Part shown: positions 11,350 to 21,354 of the stretch, one piece after another
Position numbering within the stretch: position 1 is the stretch's first letter
How the letters are laid out: each line of letters starts with the position of its first letter
Assembly: GCA_025529335.1 (NCBI GenBank)
Contig: JAMYHX010000079.1
Location: 1-64,000, forward strand
Length of the DNA stretch: 64,000 nucleotides
Direction: 5' to 3'
From: Rhizopus sp. PT2906
Lineage: Eukaryota; Mucoromycota; Mucoromycetes; Mucorales; Rhizopodaceae
Made by a program: the position numbers and the translations under genes
The notes under the pieces: generated by a model
The model's input: only the letters and a program-made list of their open reading frames with translations
What the model was told of the DNA's origin: nothing
Database searches by the model: none

Positions 11350-12893
11350 GGTTATTTGTAATAAAAAAAGGAATGGAAAAGAGAAAGAGTGAAAAAAAAA
11401 AGAGTGACAAAAAGAGTGACTATATTGTGATTTTTAAAAAAGAAATGTCTCTGTTCGTCGAGAAAAGGATGGTTTTTAAAAGCGCAAAAAAATAATTAAA
11501 ACTCAGTCTGGACATTCTTCATACTGTGTGGCAGCTTTAATGAGGCTGTGGTGAGAAAGAAGTACTCTTCCAAGAAAGAGAGAGAGAATTGGTTTTTTAA
11601 TTTCTAATATGATGGATAATAAGTTTATCCATCATCCGACAATTGACTCTCTATGATTGACTATGCATTGAAAATCTTGACTATCTATTCTTCCAATCGG
11701 AGTGTTACTATTTGTAAGAAATAGGAGATTTGAGTTGTAGTTCCTTATTTTACATAAAAAGTAGCAATTGCTCATTAATTACAAAGTTATCATAAACAAT
11801 GAATGAATGATCGTTATAAAGTCTAATAGTGCTTAGAAAGTAATAAATCAAGAAAAGTGTTTATCATGTTACGCATTGAAAGCTGACCTCCCTGTCTTCG
11901 TATATCAGAGCTTTTATAGGCACAATGTATCAAATGCTGTCATTATGTCCGTCTCCCAAAGCCTGCGTTCCTTGTCTTCTTCATCTTTGCTCTATTGATG
12001 CTTCTATGGCCAAACCACAGTGATGCATCTTTTTAGCCATATCAACTATTGTAAATCATGAGTAAATTTAATTTTGATAAAACTCTGAAAAGAAGGAGGC
12101 AAATTTACGGCATGAATCAAAGAATCTTACGGAGGCAGTTTGGTGTTTACAGGTTATATGTTGCTGTAGCTTGATGATCTTTCTCGCAGTTTAAAGGTAA
12201 GTTCAATAAGAATCTGTTGTGTAAGCATGCCGGAGGTAGATCAGTAACAGGTGGCGCTACTGTCCTTTGAACTTCTTGCTTAGATATCTTAAGTATTGTT
12301 GGACATATTCTAACTGGCTCGTTGCGTTAGTTTTACCGCCTCTGTCAACAAGGTACTAGCTAAAAATACGGTGGCTTTAACTCAAGTTCGGCATTAAACT
12401 GCCACTGTACTCTTCAAAAGGAGTCATCTCAACGGTAATTGTTATTATAGTATTGCGTCTGTTCTTACATCTAGTGTTCTGGACCATATCTTTGCAAGCT
12501 GCATTCCGACTATAAAATATGATATATGCTGAAGGCAAGCGTTGATGCATACATTGGATTCAGGAGAGAGAAAAGGCAAGCGTTAAGCTGCTGATGTGAG
12601 TATACCTCTGCATTCCATAAAAGAAACTTCTTGGAAAGAATCAGTCATTTTGACGTTTCTACCAACGATAACTCTTCAATAAGTGATAAGGTATATTTTG
12701 TAAAAAAAAAAAAAAAAAAAAGAAATCATATAGTAGTATAGCTTAAGAACGTGATGTATATTAAAAACATCACTCCAAGTAATTGCTGAATATAAAAAAT
12801 ATATACAGCTATCCAGCATGTCTATTCATGATACATTTGAACTTTATTATTACAAGAATGCATTATATATTTACATACAAGAAGAATGGTTAC
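11350..12893. other. Intergenic 1.5 kb, no recognisable gene
   Basis: Contains the promoter side of EFR3 (A-rich near 11360-11410) and then about 1.2 kb of mixed sequence with no conserved protein in six frames. An A homopolymer of about 20 lies at 12702-12721. The sequence is less AT-skewed than other spacers and may be an old, unrecognisable mobile-element remnant; this is only an impression. Confidence 0.45.
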
Positions 12894-13172
12894 TTATTCC
12901 ATGGGATTCGTTTTACCGTCTTGAGGTCTCTTTTCGCAATCTTGACCATGACGATGATCTCTATGAAATGTTTCTTTTACATTTTCTTTAATGTCATGAA
13001 GTGTGCTTTTGATATCTTGCATCACATGATTTCCACCGGTAGTGTGTCCAGGAGGAGACTGAGTACGTTTACCATGTTCAGCAGCAGTAATAGGATCAAC
13101 ATTTGTGGCTGCATATGAAGTTTCTGAGGGATTAATGGTGTCAGGCACAGCTACTGTATTTGTTGCATTCAT
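12894..13172 (-). CDS. Small hydrophilic hypothetical protein
   Basis: Single exon of 92 residues with ATG at 13172. Composition is hydrophilic with many Thr, His, Asp and Lys and no membrane segment. A short amphipathic stretch VMQDIKSTLHDIKENVKETF around residues 50-70 could form a helix of the kind found in stress-type or LEA-like proteins. I do not recognise it. The absence of homopolymer origin and the even codon use make it a plausible real gene, but evidence is limited to an open frame. Confidence 0.45.
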   Translation of the reverse strand: MNATNTVAVPDTINPSETSYAATNVDPITAAEHGKRTQSPPGHTTGGNHVMQDIKSTLHDIKENVKETFHRDHRHGQDCEKRPQDGKTNPME

Positions 13173-13596
13173 CTTTTTATTTTTTCTTATTTTGCTGTAA
13201 AAAAGAGAGTTAGTTTATATACTTTTTTTTTTGTTTCCAAATCGAATGATATGATATCATAGAATTCTATTTTCAATATATATGATATCATAATTGCCAT
13301 TTTAGATAATGCTTCATGATTGGATAAAGAGCAAAAGAGTGTGATAAACAAGACACTACATATTTGTCATAACATTCATATGCGTTTGGGGAAATGATAA
13401 TTTCAGACAACAAAGAATAAAAGAAGCAAAAGAATGAGATATAAAGAAATGATTAGTAAAATCAGTCACGTGTTTTTATAAGTGTTGACCACATTATACA
13501 AGTCTCAAAAATACCAAGCTCGTTTTATGTATTAAATGTTGTCTCAAATAACTAGAAGACTAATGAATAAAGAACAACTTATTGTTCATTTTATAC
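13173..13596. other. Intergenic, 3' flank of Fanzor-like fragment
   Basis: No protein signal. A T run lies at 13221-13231 and two ATGATATCAT palindromes near 13250-13292. On the minus strand this is the sequence just downstream of the Fanzor-like fragment, the place where a guide RNA would lie in TnpB/Fanzor loci. No structured RNA could be established by eye. Confidence 0.4.
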
Positions 13597-13992
13597 TTAC
13601 CAAGGCGTTAAAGAATGCACTGCCGTTATGGACAGCGCATTAAATCCAGGGAGCACCGTTAATCTTTTGAAGGTCCTTTGAAGGGGGGGAGTACTTTCAT
13701 TGTCGTGTTTTGATTTGTAAACAAAGATACCATATATATTTAATGCACTGTTCACATCGCGATTCCAAACCGTACCACAAGATTGACACTTGAGGACAGA
13801 GTGTACTCTTCGCTTTGATCCAGAAACAGAGAAATTATTCATTTCTTTCATTTTACACTTGTTACAGATCTGACTCGTTAAGTACTCGTCAACATAAACA
13901 AATTCGGTCCTTCCATCAGATTGTGTGCATTTTCGTTTGATTTCTTCAGTAGTTCGTTTTAGAGGCACTGAATATCTTACCGTGACCCATCT
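13597..13992 (-). pseudogene. 3' fragment of a Fanzor/TnpB-like RNA-guided nuclease gene
   Basis: Open frame of about 130 codons with no proper start: its first in-frame codons follow a stop near 13993. The protein contains VDEYLTSQICNKCKMKEMNNF, a second CQSC pair, and GTVWNRDVNSALNI. This is the zinc-ribbon plus RuvC-III end shared by TnpB and eukaryotic Fanzor proteins. Four zinc cysteines (CNKC, CQSC) and the RuvC-III aspartate are intact. Everything N-terminal (guide-binding parts, RuvC-I and -II) is absent, so it cannot be a working nuclease by itself. The directly neighbouring upstream sequence is a Helitron relic. Assignment to Fanzor rather than bacterial TnpB rests on the eukaryotic setting. 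Confidence 0.68.
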
Positions 13993-14146
13993 TTATTGAA
14001 AAACTGACGGTCAAAGTAGTTTTCTTTATAAAAGTGATGGGATAAGGATACTAAGATGACACGCGATGGTCATGAATAATCATCTAAAAACCAGGAACAA
14101 TTATTGAAGAAGTAAAAGTGAAGAGGGAAAAGAAGAAACACAAAAC

Positions 14147-15346
14147 CTAATGACGCCCATATGTTCCATGATGAGATATCAGTACGCAATTCGTACACAC
14201 GTATGCAGCATGTGTCTAGCTGAAACGTTGAAAGTACTGCTCAAAATCATGTTCTCAACGGAGACTATCATTTCTACTACTGCTTCTCAAGGTAAGAACG
14301 ATGTTGCAGAAGCCTCTGTTATTATACTCGATTTGGATAACAGCGACAACTTTCTCCATTGTTGGTAAATCCTGGGCACGTCTGTCACCTCCTTCAATCA
14401 AATGCATTCTCATCAATGAACTGATGATAATATAAGGTGATCCGCTTTCGGTAAAGTCATTTTTGCTAGATCTTTTCTCGCTGTTGATGCTGAAGCTCTC
14501 ATGGTTGCTCAATATCTTATACGCATGACAATAAATACGTGCGAAGGGATTGCATTGAGCAAGCATAATTGAAAGGCTTTCTATACTCCCATTCTCCAGA
14601 TTTTCATTCCTTTCTGATCGTCTCTGAGCAGCATACGAAGGATCATAGATGTACAACTGAGCATACAAAGATGCGTTGCCCTCAACTGAAAGTAGAGACC
14701 CCTGGCGGTGGCAAATAGCACCATGGATCTGGAATGCGTTAAGCTCACCTCTTCTGTTGTTGTTGACATTACGTTCCTCAGCTGAGACAATGTCGCATCC
14801 TAAAGAGGTAAACGCAAAGGTAGCGTTGTATTGACGCAGGTTGTCCTTGAACTGGCGTCCTATAGCATCTGTGCGAGCGAGTAAGCCCTTCAAGTACTCA
14901 GGTGGTTGTGCCAGGAGTGGCAGTTGGATTAAACCCTGCTTACAGCATGATTCCCAAATAGGGTTGCTTTGCGAAGAGTTCTGTTGTCTTTCACCTATCC
15001 AATGCAAAGCGTGACAGTTTGGACATTCCTTGTCCATACGTCCAAGGTCCAAAGGGCGAAGGCGGGATAACTGTGAGATGTATGCGGCTGGAATACTGTT
15101 AGCATGGTCAGATCTGGGTCTGCCTCTAGGTCTACTTTCAGCATCAGAAGACTCGATTGTTCTTGGTCTTCCTCTAGGTCTAATAGCGATATCAGCTTCT
15201 TCTTGTTGGTCTTCGGCACGACGTCTGCGGCGTGATGCTGCTGCTCGTTCTCTGCATGTCTGGCAGGTACGATAACGTGAATCAACGGGTAAAGGTGCAC
15301 GGCAGGAAGAGCAGCTGGTTGTACTTTGGTTGTTGTTGTTTTCCAT
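14147..15346 (-). pseudogene. Helitron replicase-helicase N-terminal relic
   Basis: Starts at ATG 15346. Residues 1-110 are basic and contain two GRPR AT-hook-like motifs (RPRGRPRT, RPRGRPRS) and CxxC pairs. It continues with the typical N-terminal region of Helitron proteins: CPNCHALHWIGER, CCKQGLIQLPLL, FKDNLRQYNATFAFTSLGCDI, ICHRQGSLLS, YAQLYIYDP and PFARIYCHAYKILS. The frame meets a TGA at 14255-14257. The same frame then continues with family-like sequence (EHDFEQYFQRFS, stop, THAAYVCTNCVLISHHGTYGRH) to about 14147. So at least two in-frame stops exist, and the Rep and helicase domains are missing. Dead, truncated copy. Confidence 0.75.
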
Positions 15347-15417
15347 TTTTCTAATAAGCGTCAAGATGGGAACATAATGTTAGTGAATAGGAACTGTATG
15401 AATTTGCCTTTTATTCT

Positions 15418-15458
<41 letters not shown>

Positions 15459-15772
15459 CAAGGCATTTCCATACCTGATTCTTTTAAAAAGGGTTTTATT
15501 GTATTGTATTGTAAAAATAATATCAGGAGAAAGGGGAAAGTAAACTCATATGATTGTGATCCGATACCCGGTTCGAACAAATAGTAAAAAAAGACTCAGT
15601 GTGCGGTAAATTTCCGGCAAAAATTTGTGTTACTTGTATATTTTCCGACTATTTTCCGGCGTATTTTTTTTTTCTAATTCCAGTATATATATTTTTGTGA
15701 TAAAGGTTGATAATCAACAAAGTGTAATTGCTGATCGACGTGCGAATAATTTCTGAATACGGTATAGTTTAT
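15347..15772. other. Spacer with long T homopolymer
   Basis: Sits upstream of the Helitron relic and downstream of the Vma12-like gene. It carries an uninterrupted T run of 38 at 15421-15458, and a CCGGTTCGAAC segment near 15568 that resembles a tRNA B-box but has no matching stems. No coding signal. Confidence 0.5.
15421..15458. repeat. 38-nt poly-T tract
   Basis: An uninterrupted run of T on the plus strand, the longest homopolymer in the window. It lies about 75 bp upstream of the start of the Helitron relic on the minus strand, so it reads as poly-A upstream of that gene. It may be a slippage tract or the tail of a retroposed insertion. Confidence 0.85.
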
Positions 15773-16561
15773 TTATAAAGTAGTGATCCTATGCTTCTTC
15801 TTTTTCTTTCTTTTATCCACTTTTGTTGTATCAAATGCATATTTTGTATATAATATTCCTTCAACAATACCAATCACCGCTGCACCAGATAATCCTATTA
15901 ATATTTGCTGGACAAAAAAGATGTTTAGTCATCAAGGGCACAAAAATAAGAGTATTTACCAAGCCATAATCATTGACCATTGATTGAGCAGCTTTATAAC
16001 AAGCAGCAAAGACAGCAGCCATAGAAAAGAGAATGTTACATATTGAAATTATATGAGTCTTGATCTCTTTGATATCATCAGGCTGGATACCCAAATTGAA
16101 TTTCTCATCCTTTGATGTTATAGCAGATTCAACCATTTGAGCGTATTCTCTCTCTTTTTGTTCTTGTCGTAGTTTCTCCATGTATGCTTCAAACTCAGGA
16201 TTCTTCTTGGAGGGTTAGTTAAGAGATCCAATGTATTATCTTTTACCTTTGTTTTGACAGGTTTAGGCTTGATATAAACCCCACTTCCTTTCATTAGTTC
16301 ATGTAAATAGACGTCTAAACTGTATTTAGCTTCAAGATACACACCCACACACTCTTTCTCCCTTTTCCTTTTGTTGTCTTATTTACCAGTTAATTTCGGT
16401 AGTTGTCTAAGCAAATCAAGTGAAATGGGATGTTCTTTAGAATCTTCTAGTTCAACATTTATAATGTCTTTTGCCTCCTTTTTGTATTTTTCTGGAAAGC
16501 TGGAGTTACTCAGAGCTGATTTTACACATGCCTGAATCCTTTCTGTCAAGATTAGCTCCAT
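15773..16561 (-). CDS. Vma12/TMEM199-type V-ATPase assembly factor
   Basis: ER membrane protein that helps assemble the V0 sector of the vacuolar ATPase. Four exons: 16387-16561, 16247-16329, 15960-16202 (or 16205), 15773-15907. The family block NPEFEAYMEKLRQEQKEREYAQMV is encoded across the exon 2/3 join. It is followed by two predicted membrane segments (IISICNILFSMAAVFAACY; LIGLSGAAVIGIVEGILY) and a very basic tail (KVDKRKKKKKH), which could act as a dilysine-like ER signal though it ends RITTL. Length is about 210 residues. The gene starts 67 bp beyond the end of the next minus-strand gene. Confidence 0.78.
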
Positions 16562-16628
16562 TAGATAAAAAAAAAAAAAGAATGATTTTGAACATCAGCA
16601 ACAAAAAGTGTTTTATTGAAAATATGAA

Positions 16629-18838
16629 TTAAATAGGCAAGGTTTCCTTCTTTAACCACTCCATTGCTAGCTCATCATGAGCAACAAGGGGGCTTAATTT
16701 GGCTAAGCATTCTTGGTGGTAGTCATTTACCCACTTTCTTTCTGAAGGAGATAGCAAATCAACATCAATTAGGTTACGCCCAATAGGCACAATGGTGACG
16801 TGTTCAAAACCAAGGTATCCACGACCGCCAAAGTTATTAGGTGTCTCAACATCCTTGACAATAATCACATTTTCAATACGGATACCAAACTTGCCATCTT
16901 CATAATAACCAGGTTCATCTGTCACTGTCATACCAGCAGCAAGAGGTGTATCATTGTAAGCAATACGGATGCCAATACCATGAGGGCCCTCGTGAACATT
17001 CAAGAATGAGCCAACACCGTGTCCGGTGCCATGTAAGAAGTTCAAACCATCCTGCCAAAGGAACTGACGAGCAAAAGGATCTAATAGGTATCCGGTTGTG
17101 CCCTTGGGGAATACGGCCTGGTCAATGGCAATATGTCCCTGAAGAACACGGGTGAAGCATCGCTTCTCGTAATCGGTCGGTACACCAAAGTGATATGTAC
17201 GAGTGACATCGGTTGTGCCATCAAGGTATTGCCCACCAGAGTCACAAAGATAGATCAAGTTTGGGTCAATCACTTTGCAGGTCTCCTTCTCTGGCTTGTA
17301 ATGAATAATGGCACCGTTAGGACCAGTAGAGGAAATGGTATCGAATGATAAGCCTACGTAATGCTCTTGAACAGCACGGAATTGCTCTAAGCGATCAGCG
17401 GCTTCGACTTCATCAATACGTTCCCCAGCATGAAGCTTTTGTTCAAGCCAAGCAAAATATTGTACAAGAGCAGCACCGTCACGAAGATGACATGCACGCA
17501 TACCGTCTAATTCTTCCTTTGTCTTGATAGCCTTAGCATCCGTAATGAACGATCTTTTTTCAATCACGTTTTCCTATCATTTAATCAGTACCAAATTTCG
17601 ATCGTTCATCCTTTGCTTACTTCGCCAACAGCTACTTCAACGGCTAAACTTGTCTTATTGTTTACTAATAACTTCTTTTCATCCAGTTTTGGCTTCAGCT
17701 GAGCAAGATTATCGAAAAACTTGGAATAAGGCTCAGCTGTGACCTGTGCTGCATTCAAGTGTTCCTTGACATCATCTGTTAATTTGTCAAGGTCAATATA
17801 TAGAATGGCTTCATGCTCGGTGATAATCGAATATGAGAAAAAGACAGGGTTACATTCAATGTCTGACCCTCTCAAGTTGTACAACCAAGCAATTTCATCC
17901 AAGGCCGATACAACGGTGCCGTATGCGTTCTGATCCACAATATGATCACGTAATTCTTTGAGCTTGTCCTGAACAGATTTACCTTTGTAGTGTTACATTC
18001 CATATAAAGAAATACTTGACCCTTTTGTTTACCTGCATACTTAACTGGTTGCACAAACACCTTATCCTTTGGAGCTTCGGGTCTTTCGTTGCCCCAAACG
18101 ATATCAACCAAGTTCTCTCGGATAGGAACGAGAGTAGAACCAGTGGGTTCTAACTGAGCAGAGATTTGGTGGGCATCAGCTATGTATAGACACATTAAAG
18201 AATAAGTCTAAATCATCAAATAAGGAAAGGGCATAAAACTGTTTACCTCCACTTATAAGTGTGGGATCAAGTCCAATGCGTGAACCGGCGCTGATATTCT
18301 ACACAAATGGAATTCATTACGTTCCACTTTTGCAATCAATCACCCTCTTTTATTTACTTACCTTTACTAAATATTCTTGCCAAGTCGGTACACCAGGGAG
18401 GCCTTGTTTCATCAGGGTCCAATTGTCATCCAGCTGTTGAGATGCTTGCAAGAAATATCTACCGTCAGTAAATAACGAGGCATTTGTCATAGTAACAATA
18501 GCGAATCCTAATGAATGATAAGTGGCTAGACATTAATGCCCTCGTTTTTATTATATACCAGCAGAACCAGTAAAACCGCTAATCCAATGACGACGTTGGT
18601 CACATTCAGCTATATATTCGCTCTATTTATAACCATTAATCATCAGCATCGTATGATTTCACTGCATATGTACCTGGTGTGCATCTTCCGAGGGCACGAG
18701 GCTATAGAAAAAAAAAGAGACACGTCGTTTAGCATGAATAGAATAATGTTTATGCGACTTCTCTTACAAGACATCAACTCCATGTACTTTCATTTGCTCA
18801 CGAAGACGAGTAAGGCGATCGGTTGTGTTGGTTACCAT
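16629..18838 (-). CDS. Xaa-Pro aminopeptidase P (cytosolic)
   Basis: Removes N-terminal residues in front of proline; dinuclear metal (Mn) enzyme of the M24 family. Eight exons. The first starts at 18838 (MVTNTTDRLTRLREQMKVHG) and the last is 16629-17572. N-terminal creatinase-like domains include LVPSEDAHQSEYIAECDQRRHWISGFTGSAG and FTDGRYFLQASQQLD. The catalytic domain shows LCDSGGQYLDGTTDVTRTYHFG (two metal Asp), FLHGTGHGVGSFLNVHEGP (metal His), VTDEPGYYEDGKFGIRIENV (two metal Glu). All five expected metal ligands are present and length (about 610 residues) fits XPNPEP1-type enzymes. No signal peptide, so cytosolic. Divergent promoter of about 227 bp shared with the Sds3-like gene. Confidence 0.94.
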
Positions 18839-19065
18839 TTTAACTCTTTTCTTTTTTGTTACCCTTGAAGAAAAAAAAAACAAAAAACAAAAAAAAAACA
18901 AAAAAAAAACAAGTTCAATTGAAAGACGAACTGATAATTGAAGCGGAGTAGTTTGAGCTTAAAATGTTGAATGACCGATCAAAAAAACCAAACAATTTTC
19001 CTTCTTTCCTCTTTTTCATACAAACATACACACACACACATATATATATTATACAATATAGTATC

Positions 19066-20229
19066 ATGTCGACCAATAGCGCTAATAGTAGAACAGAAGA
19101 ACATGCTTTAGGAGAGGATAGAATACAGCCAAGAAGATCTAGTCGAGCAACTCGTTCAGTTTCACCGTCATCTACAACGATGGAAGGAGGAGTATCTGAA
19201 GAAGAATCTAACAATACGCGATCACACTCTGTAGAGTCAAGTGAATATGAGACAGCAGAGTCTAAAAAGAGGAAAAGAAAGGCAGCAAGTAAATCAAGTA
19301 ATAAGAGACAAGCCAACGCAAAGCTTGAATCTTTTAAGCAAGACGAAAACGAACGTGAGCTTAGAAATTTATCTCAAAGAGTATCCAAGGAGGCAAAAGA
19401 AGCAAGAAAGGCAGAAAGGGAAAATACGATTAAAGAAAAGTACGAATAGGAAGTACGCAAATAAAAGGAGATTAACATTAGCGTGTAGGTTGAATGAGTT
19501 GGATAAAATAGAAAAGGCAGTCAGAGATGGATCGCATGCAGAATATCACAAGTTACTTGCCAAGATTGAAGATAAACGTAATAAAATGTTGATTGTTGCC
19601 AAGATGCGTAGATCCTTAGCAGAGGGAGTTGTCTATAATCTGTTCAACTCTCAAAGAGAATGTGCTTATTCACAATATTATGTAAATATTCTCCTTTTTA
19701 CTTGAATGTGCTAATCTCTTTATACATTCGTTCTTTAGTGGGATAAATTGACACTACGACGAGTAATGATAGAGAATGTACAGCGCAAGATTAGCAAATT
19801 AGAACAAGAGTATTATACAAGTCATCAAAGTAAGTAAACCTACCTTTTAATAATAATAATATTAAATATATAATAGGTTATTCAGATGATGATCGTTTGG
19901 CTGATTGGATGCCACCTGAAAGACCTTCGACCATAAGTTCTCTCACACTGGGCTTAACAGAACAAGAAATTGACCGTGACCTTGTCTTGGCAGCTCGAGA
20001 TCCCCGTCAAGCATACTCACCAACATCTCCTTCCATTGATATGCTGGCATCGCTGGCCGATAAGCAATATCAAAGAGACTTTAAGAAAGATGCTACTGAT
20101 AAACCATCTGCATTGCCTCCATTGCCCTCATTGAATCCCATGCATTTAAATAACCTTGGTGGTAGTAACAGTAGCAGTAGCAGTAGCAGTAGCAGTAGCA
20201 GTAGTAATAGCAACACAAATGTTAAATAA
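19066..20229 (+). CDS. Sds3-like subunit of the Sin3/Rpd3 histone deacetylase complex
   Basis: Four exons: 19066-19439, 19489-19681, 19739-19829, 19877-20229. The N-terminus is Ser/Glu/Lys-rich with basic stretches (SKKRKRKAASKSS). The conserved Sds3 coiled-coil follows: LNELDKIEKAVRDGSHAEYHKLL, EDKRNKMLIVAKMRRSLAEGVVYNLFNSQRECAYSQYYWDKLTLRRVMIENV. The C-terminus ends in a Ser run coded by a pure AGC/AGT repeat. Exon 1 was joined to 19489 because earlier AG sites give an immediate stop. In yeast, Sds3 is needed for the integrity and catalytic activity of the Rpd3L complex. The role here is inferred from family membership. Confidence 0.82.
20165..20212 (+). repeat. In-frame AGC/AGT trinucleotide repeat
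   Basis: About 16 consecutive Ser codons (AGT AAC AGT AGC ...) near the 3' end of the Sds3-like gene. A coding microsatellite that likely varies in length between isolates. Confidence 0.8.
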
Positions 20230-20382
20230 AGTAATTTATTTACATGACAATAGTACTTGTATCACCGTGCCACATATTCCTCTCTCTTTCCTTGCTTAGC
20301 AACAAAACGAGGATATAAAAAGAAAAAGAAAAAGAAAAAAGATATATTCCTTTGCTTTTATTGTTATTCAATAGAGACATTC

Positions 20383-21174
20383 TTAAGAGCTACGTTGAGC
20401 CTTTTCGAGGACCGTTTCATAAGCGACCTATTTTAAAAATAAAATTTAGCCAAGCAAATATATAAAAAAGGCTTTTTTTTGCTGTTACCTCAGAGGCATC
20501 AGTTCCTTGAATTTCAACAGCAATACCTTGGAGTTGTCTACGGAGAGAGTCCTTGCTAGAGGCATACAACATCTTATCACGGATTCTAGAAGTATCGGGA
20601 CTCCTAAATGATTGGTTTAGTCAAAAAACACGCGAGAAATAAAATAAAAATAAAACTTACCAAGAGAAGAAAGTAATCTTGTTTCTTTGACCTTCGTCAG
20701 GCTTAACATAGTCAAAATCGTAGACAGCATAACGAGGTTCGTTCTCAGGGAGATCACTCAAAAAGTCATCATAAGAGCCACTTTCGACAGCCTTTTCAAT
20801 GACGATTTGTTTATTATCATCTATTCTTATTGTTAGTACATACTAAATATTTTTGTGTGAGGAACAACTTTACCAGACAACTTGTAGATGATGTACTTGA
20901 AGGACTTACGAAGCTTGAGTTCGTTGAACTTTGCAATACATTCGTTATCAGCAGAGACACCAGAGGACTATACAGTGAATGAAATTTTAGCCCTGTTTCC
21001 ATTCCTTCATCTGACACGCAACGGCCATTTCGTCACGTCCCCCTTTTCTTTTAATTCTCTTTTAGCTTTCACATAAGAGAAAAAGCTTTCCAGAAAAGAG
21101 AAAAAAACAACTTCAATACAGAGAGACGAAGGGAGAGCGTGACTGAGGGACAGTTTAAAGTAGCCTCTTACCAT
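20383..21174 (-). CDS. cof1: Cofilin / actin-depolymerising factor
   Basis: Severs and depolymerises actin filaments. Five exons: 21172-21174 (only the ATG), 20874-20967, 20661-20820, 20489-20603, 20383-20427. The protein reads M-SSGVSADNECIAKFNELKLRKSFKYIIYKLS, then DDNKQIVIEKAVES, PRYAVYDFDYVKPDEGQRNKITFFSW, SPDTSRIRDKMLYASSKDSLRR and ends VAYETVLEKAQRSS. This covers the full ADF fold, including the regulatory N-terminal Ser and the actin-binding KMLYASSKD helix. The first intron (about 204 nt) directly follows the start codon and is much longer than the others. Intron after ATG is also known in other fungal cofilin genes. Confidence 0.93.
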
Positions 21175-21354
21175 AGTATTTGTATATGAAATGAAATAAA
21201 AAGGCTAAAAAAAAGACGGGCCTGATATGTAAAATGTTGTCGGATGATGAAAATTCAAGCCAGCAGACATTCAAAAAAATACGTCATTCATAACTCACGT
21301 GATATCTTCCATTAAAGCGACAATTTTTCTTGTCTGCATCCTTTTTTAAATTGC
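21175..21354. promoter_or_regulatory. Divergent promoter, cofilin / ZCCHC10-like
   Basis: About 180 bp between two head-to-head start codons, so it must hold both promoters and both leaders. No canonical TATA box was recognised with confidence. Confidence 0.55.

Noticed and set aside
15560..15590. Possible tRNA B-box (GGTTCGAAC)
   Set aside because: No acceptor, D or T stem can be paired on either strand, and no A-box is at the right distance.
16800..17933. Several plus-strand frames inside the aminopeptidase P gene
   Set aside because: Antisense shadows of a well-supported exon series.
18536..18868. Plus-strand 110-codon frame
   Set aside because: Lies opposite the first exons of aminopeptidase P and has no domain.
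20817..21017. Minus-strand Ser/Thr-rich 66-codon frame
   Set aside because: Out of frame with the cofilin exons that cover this region.
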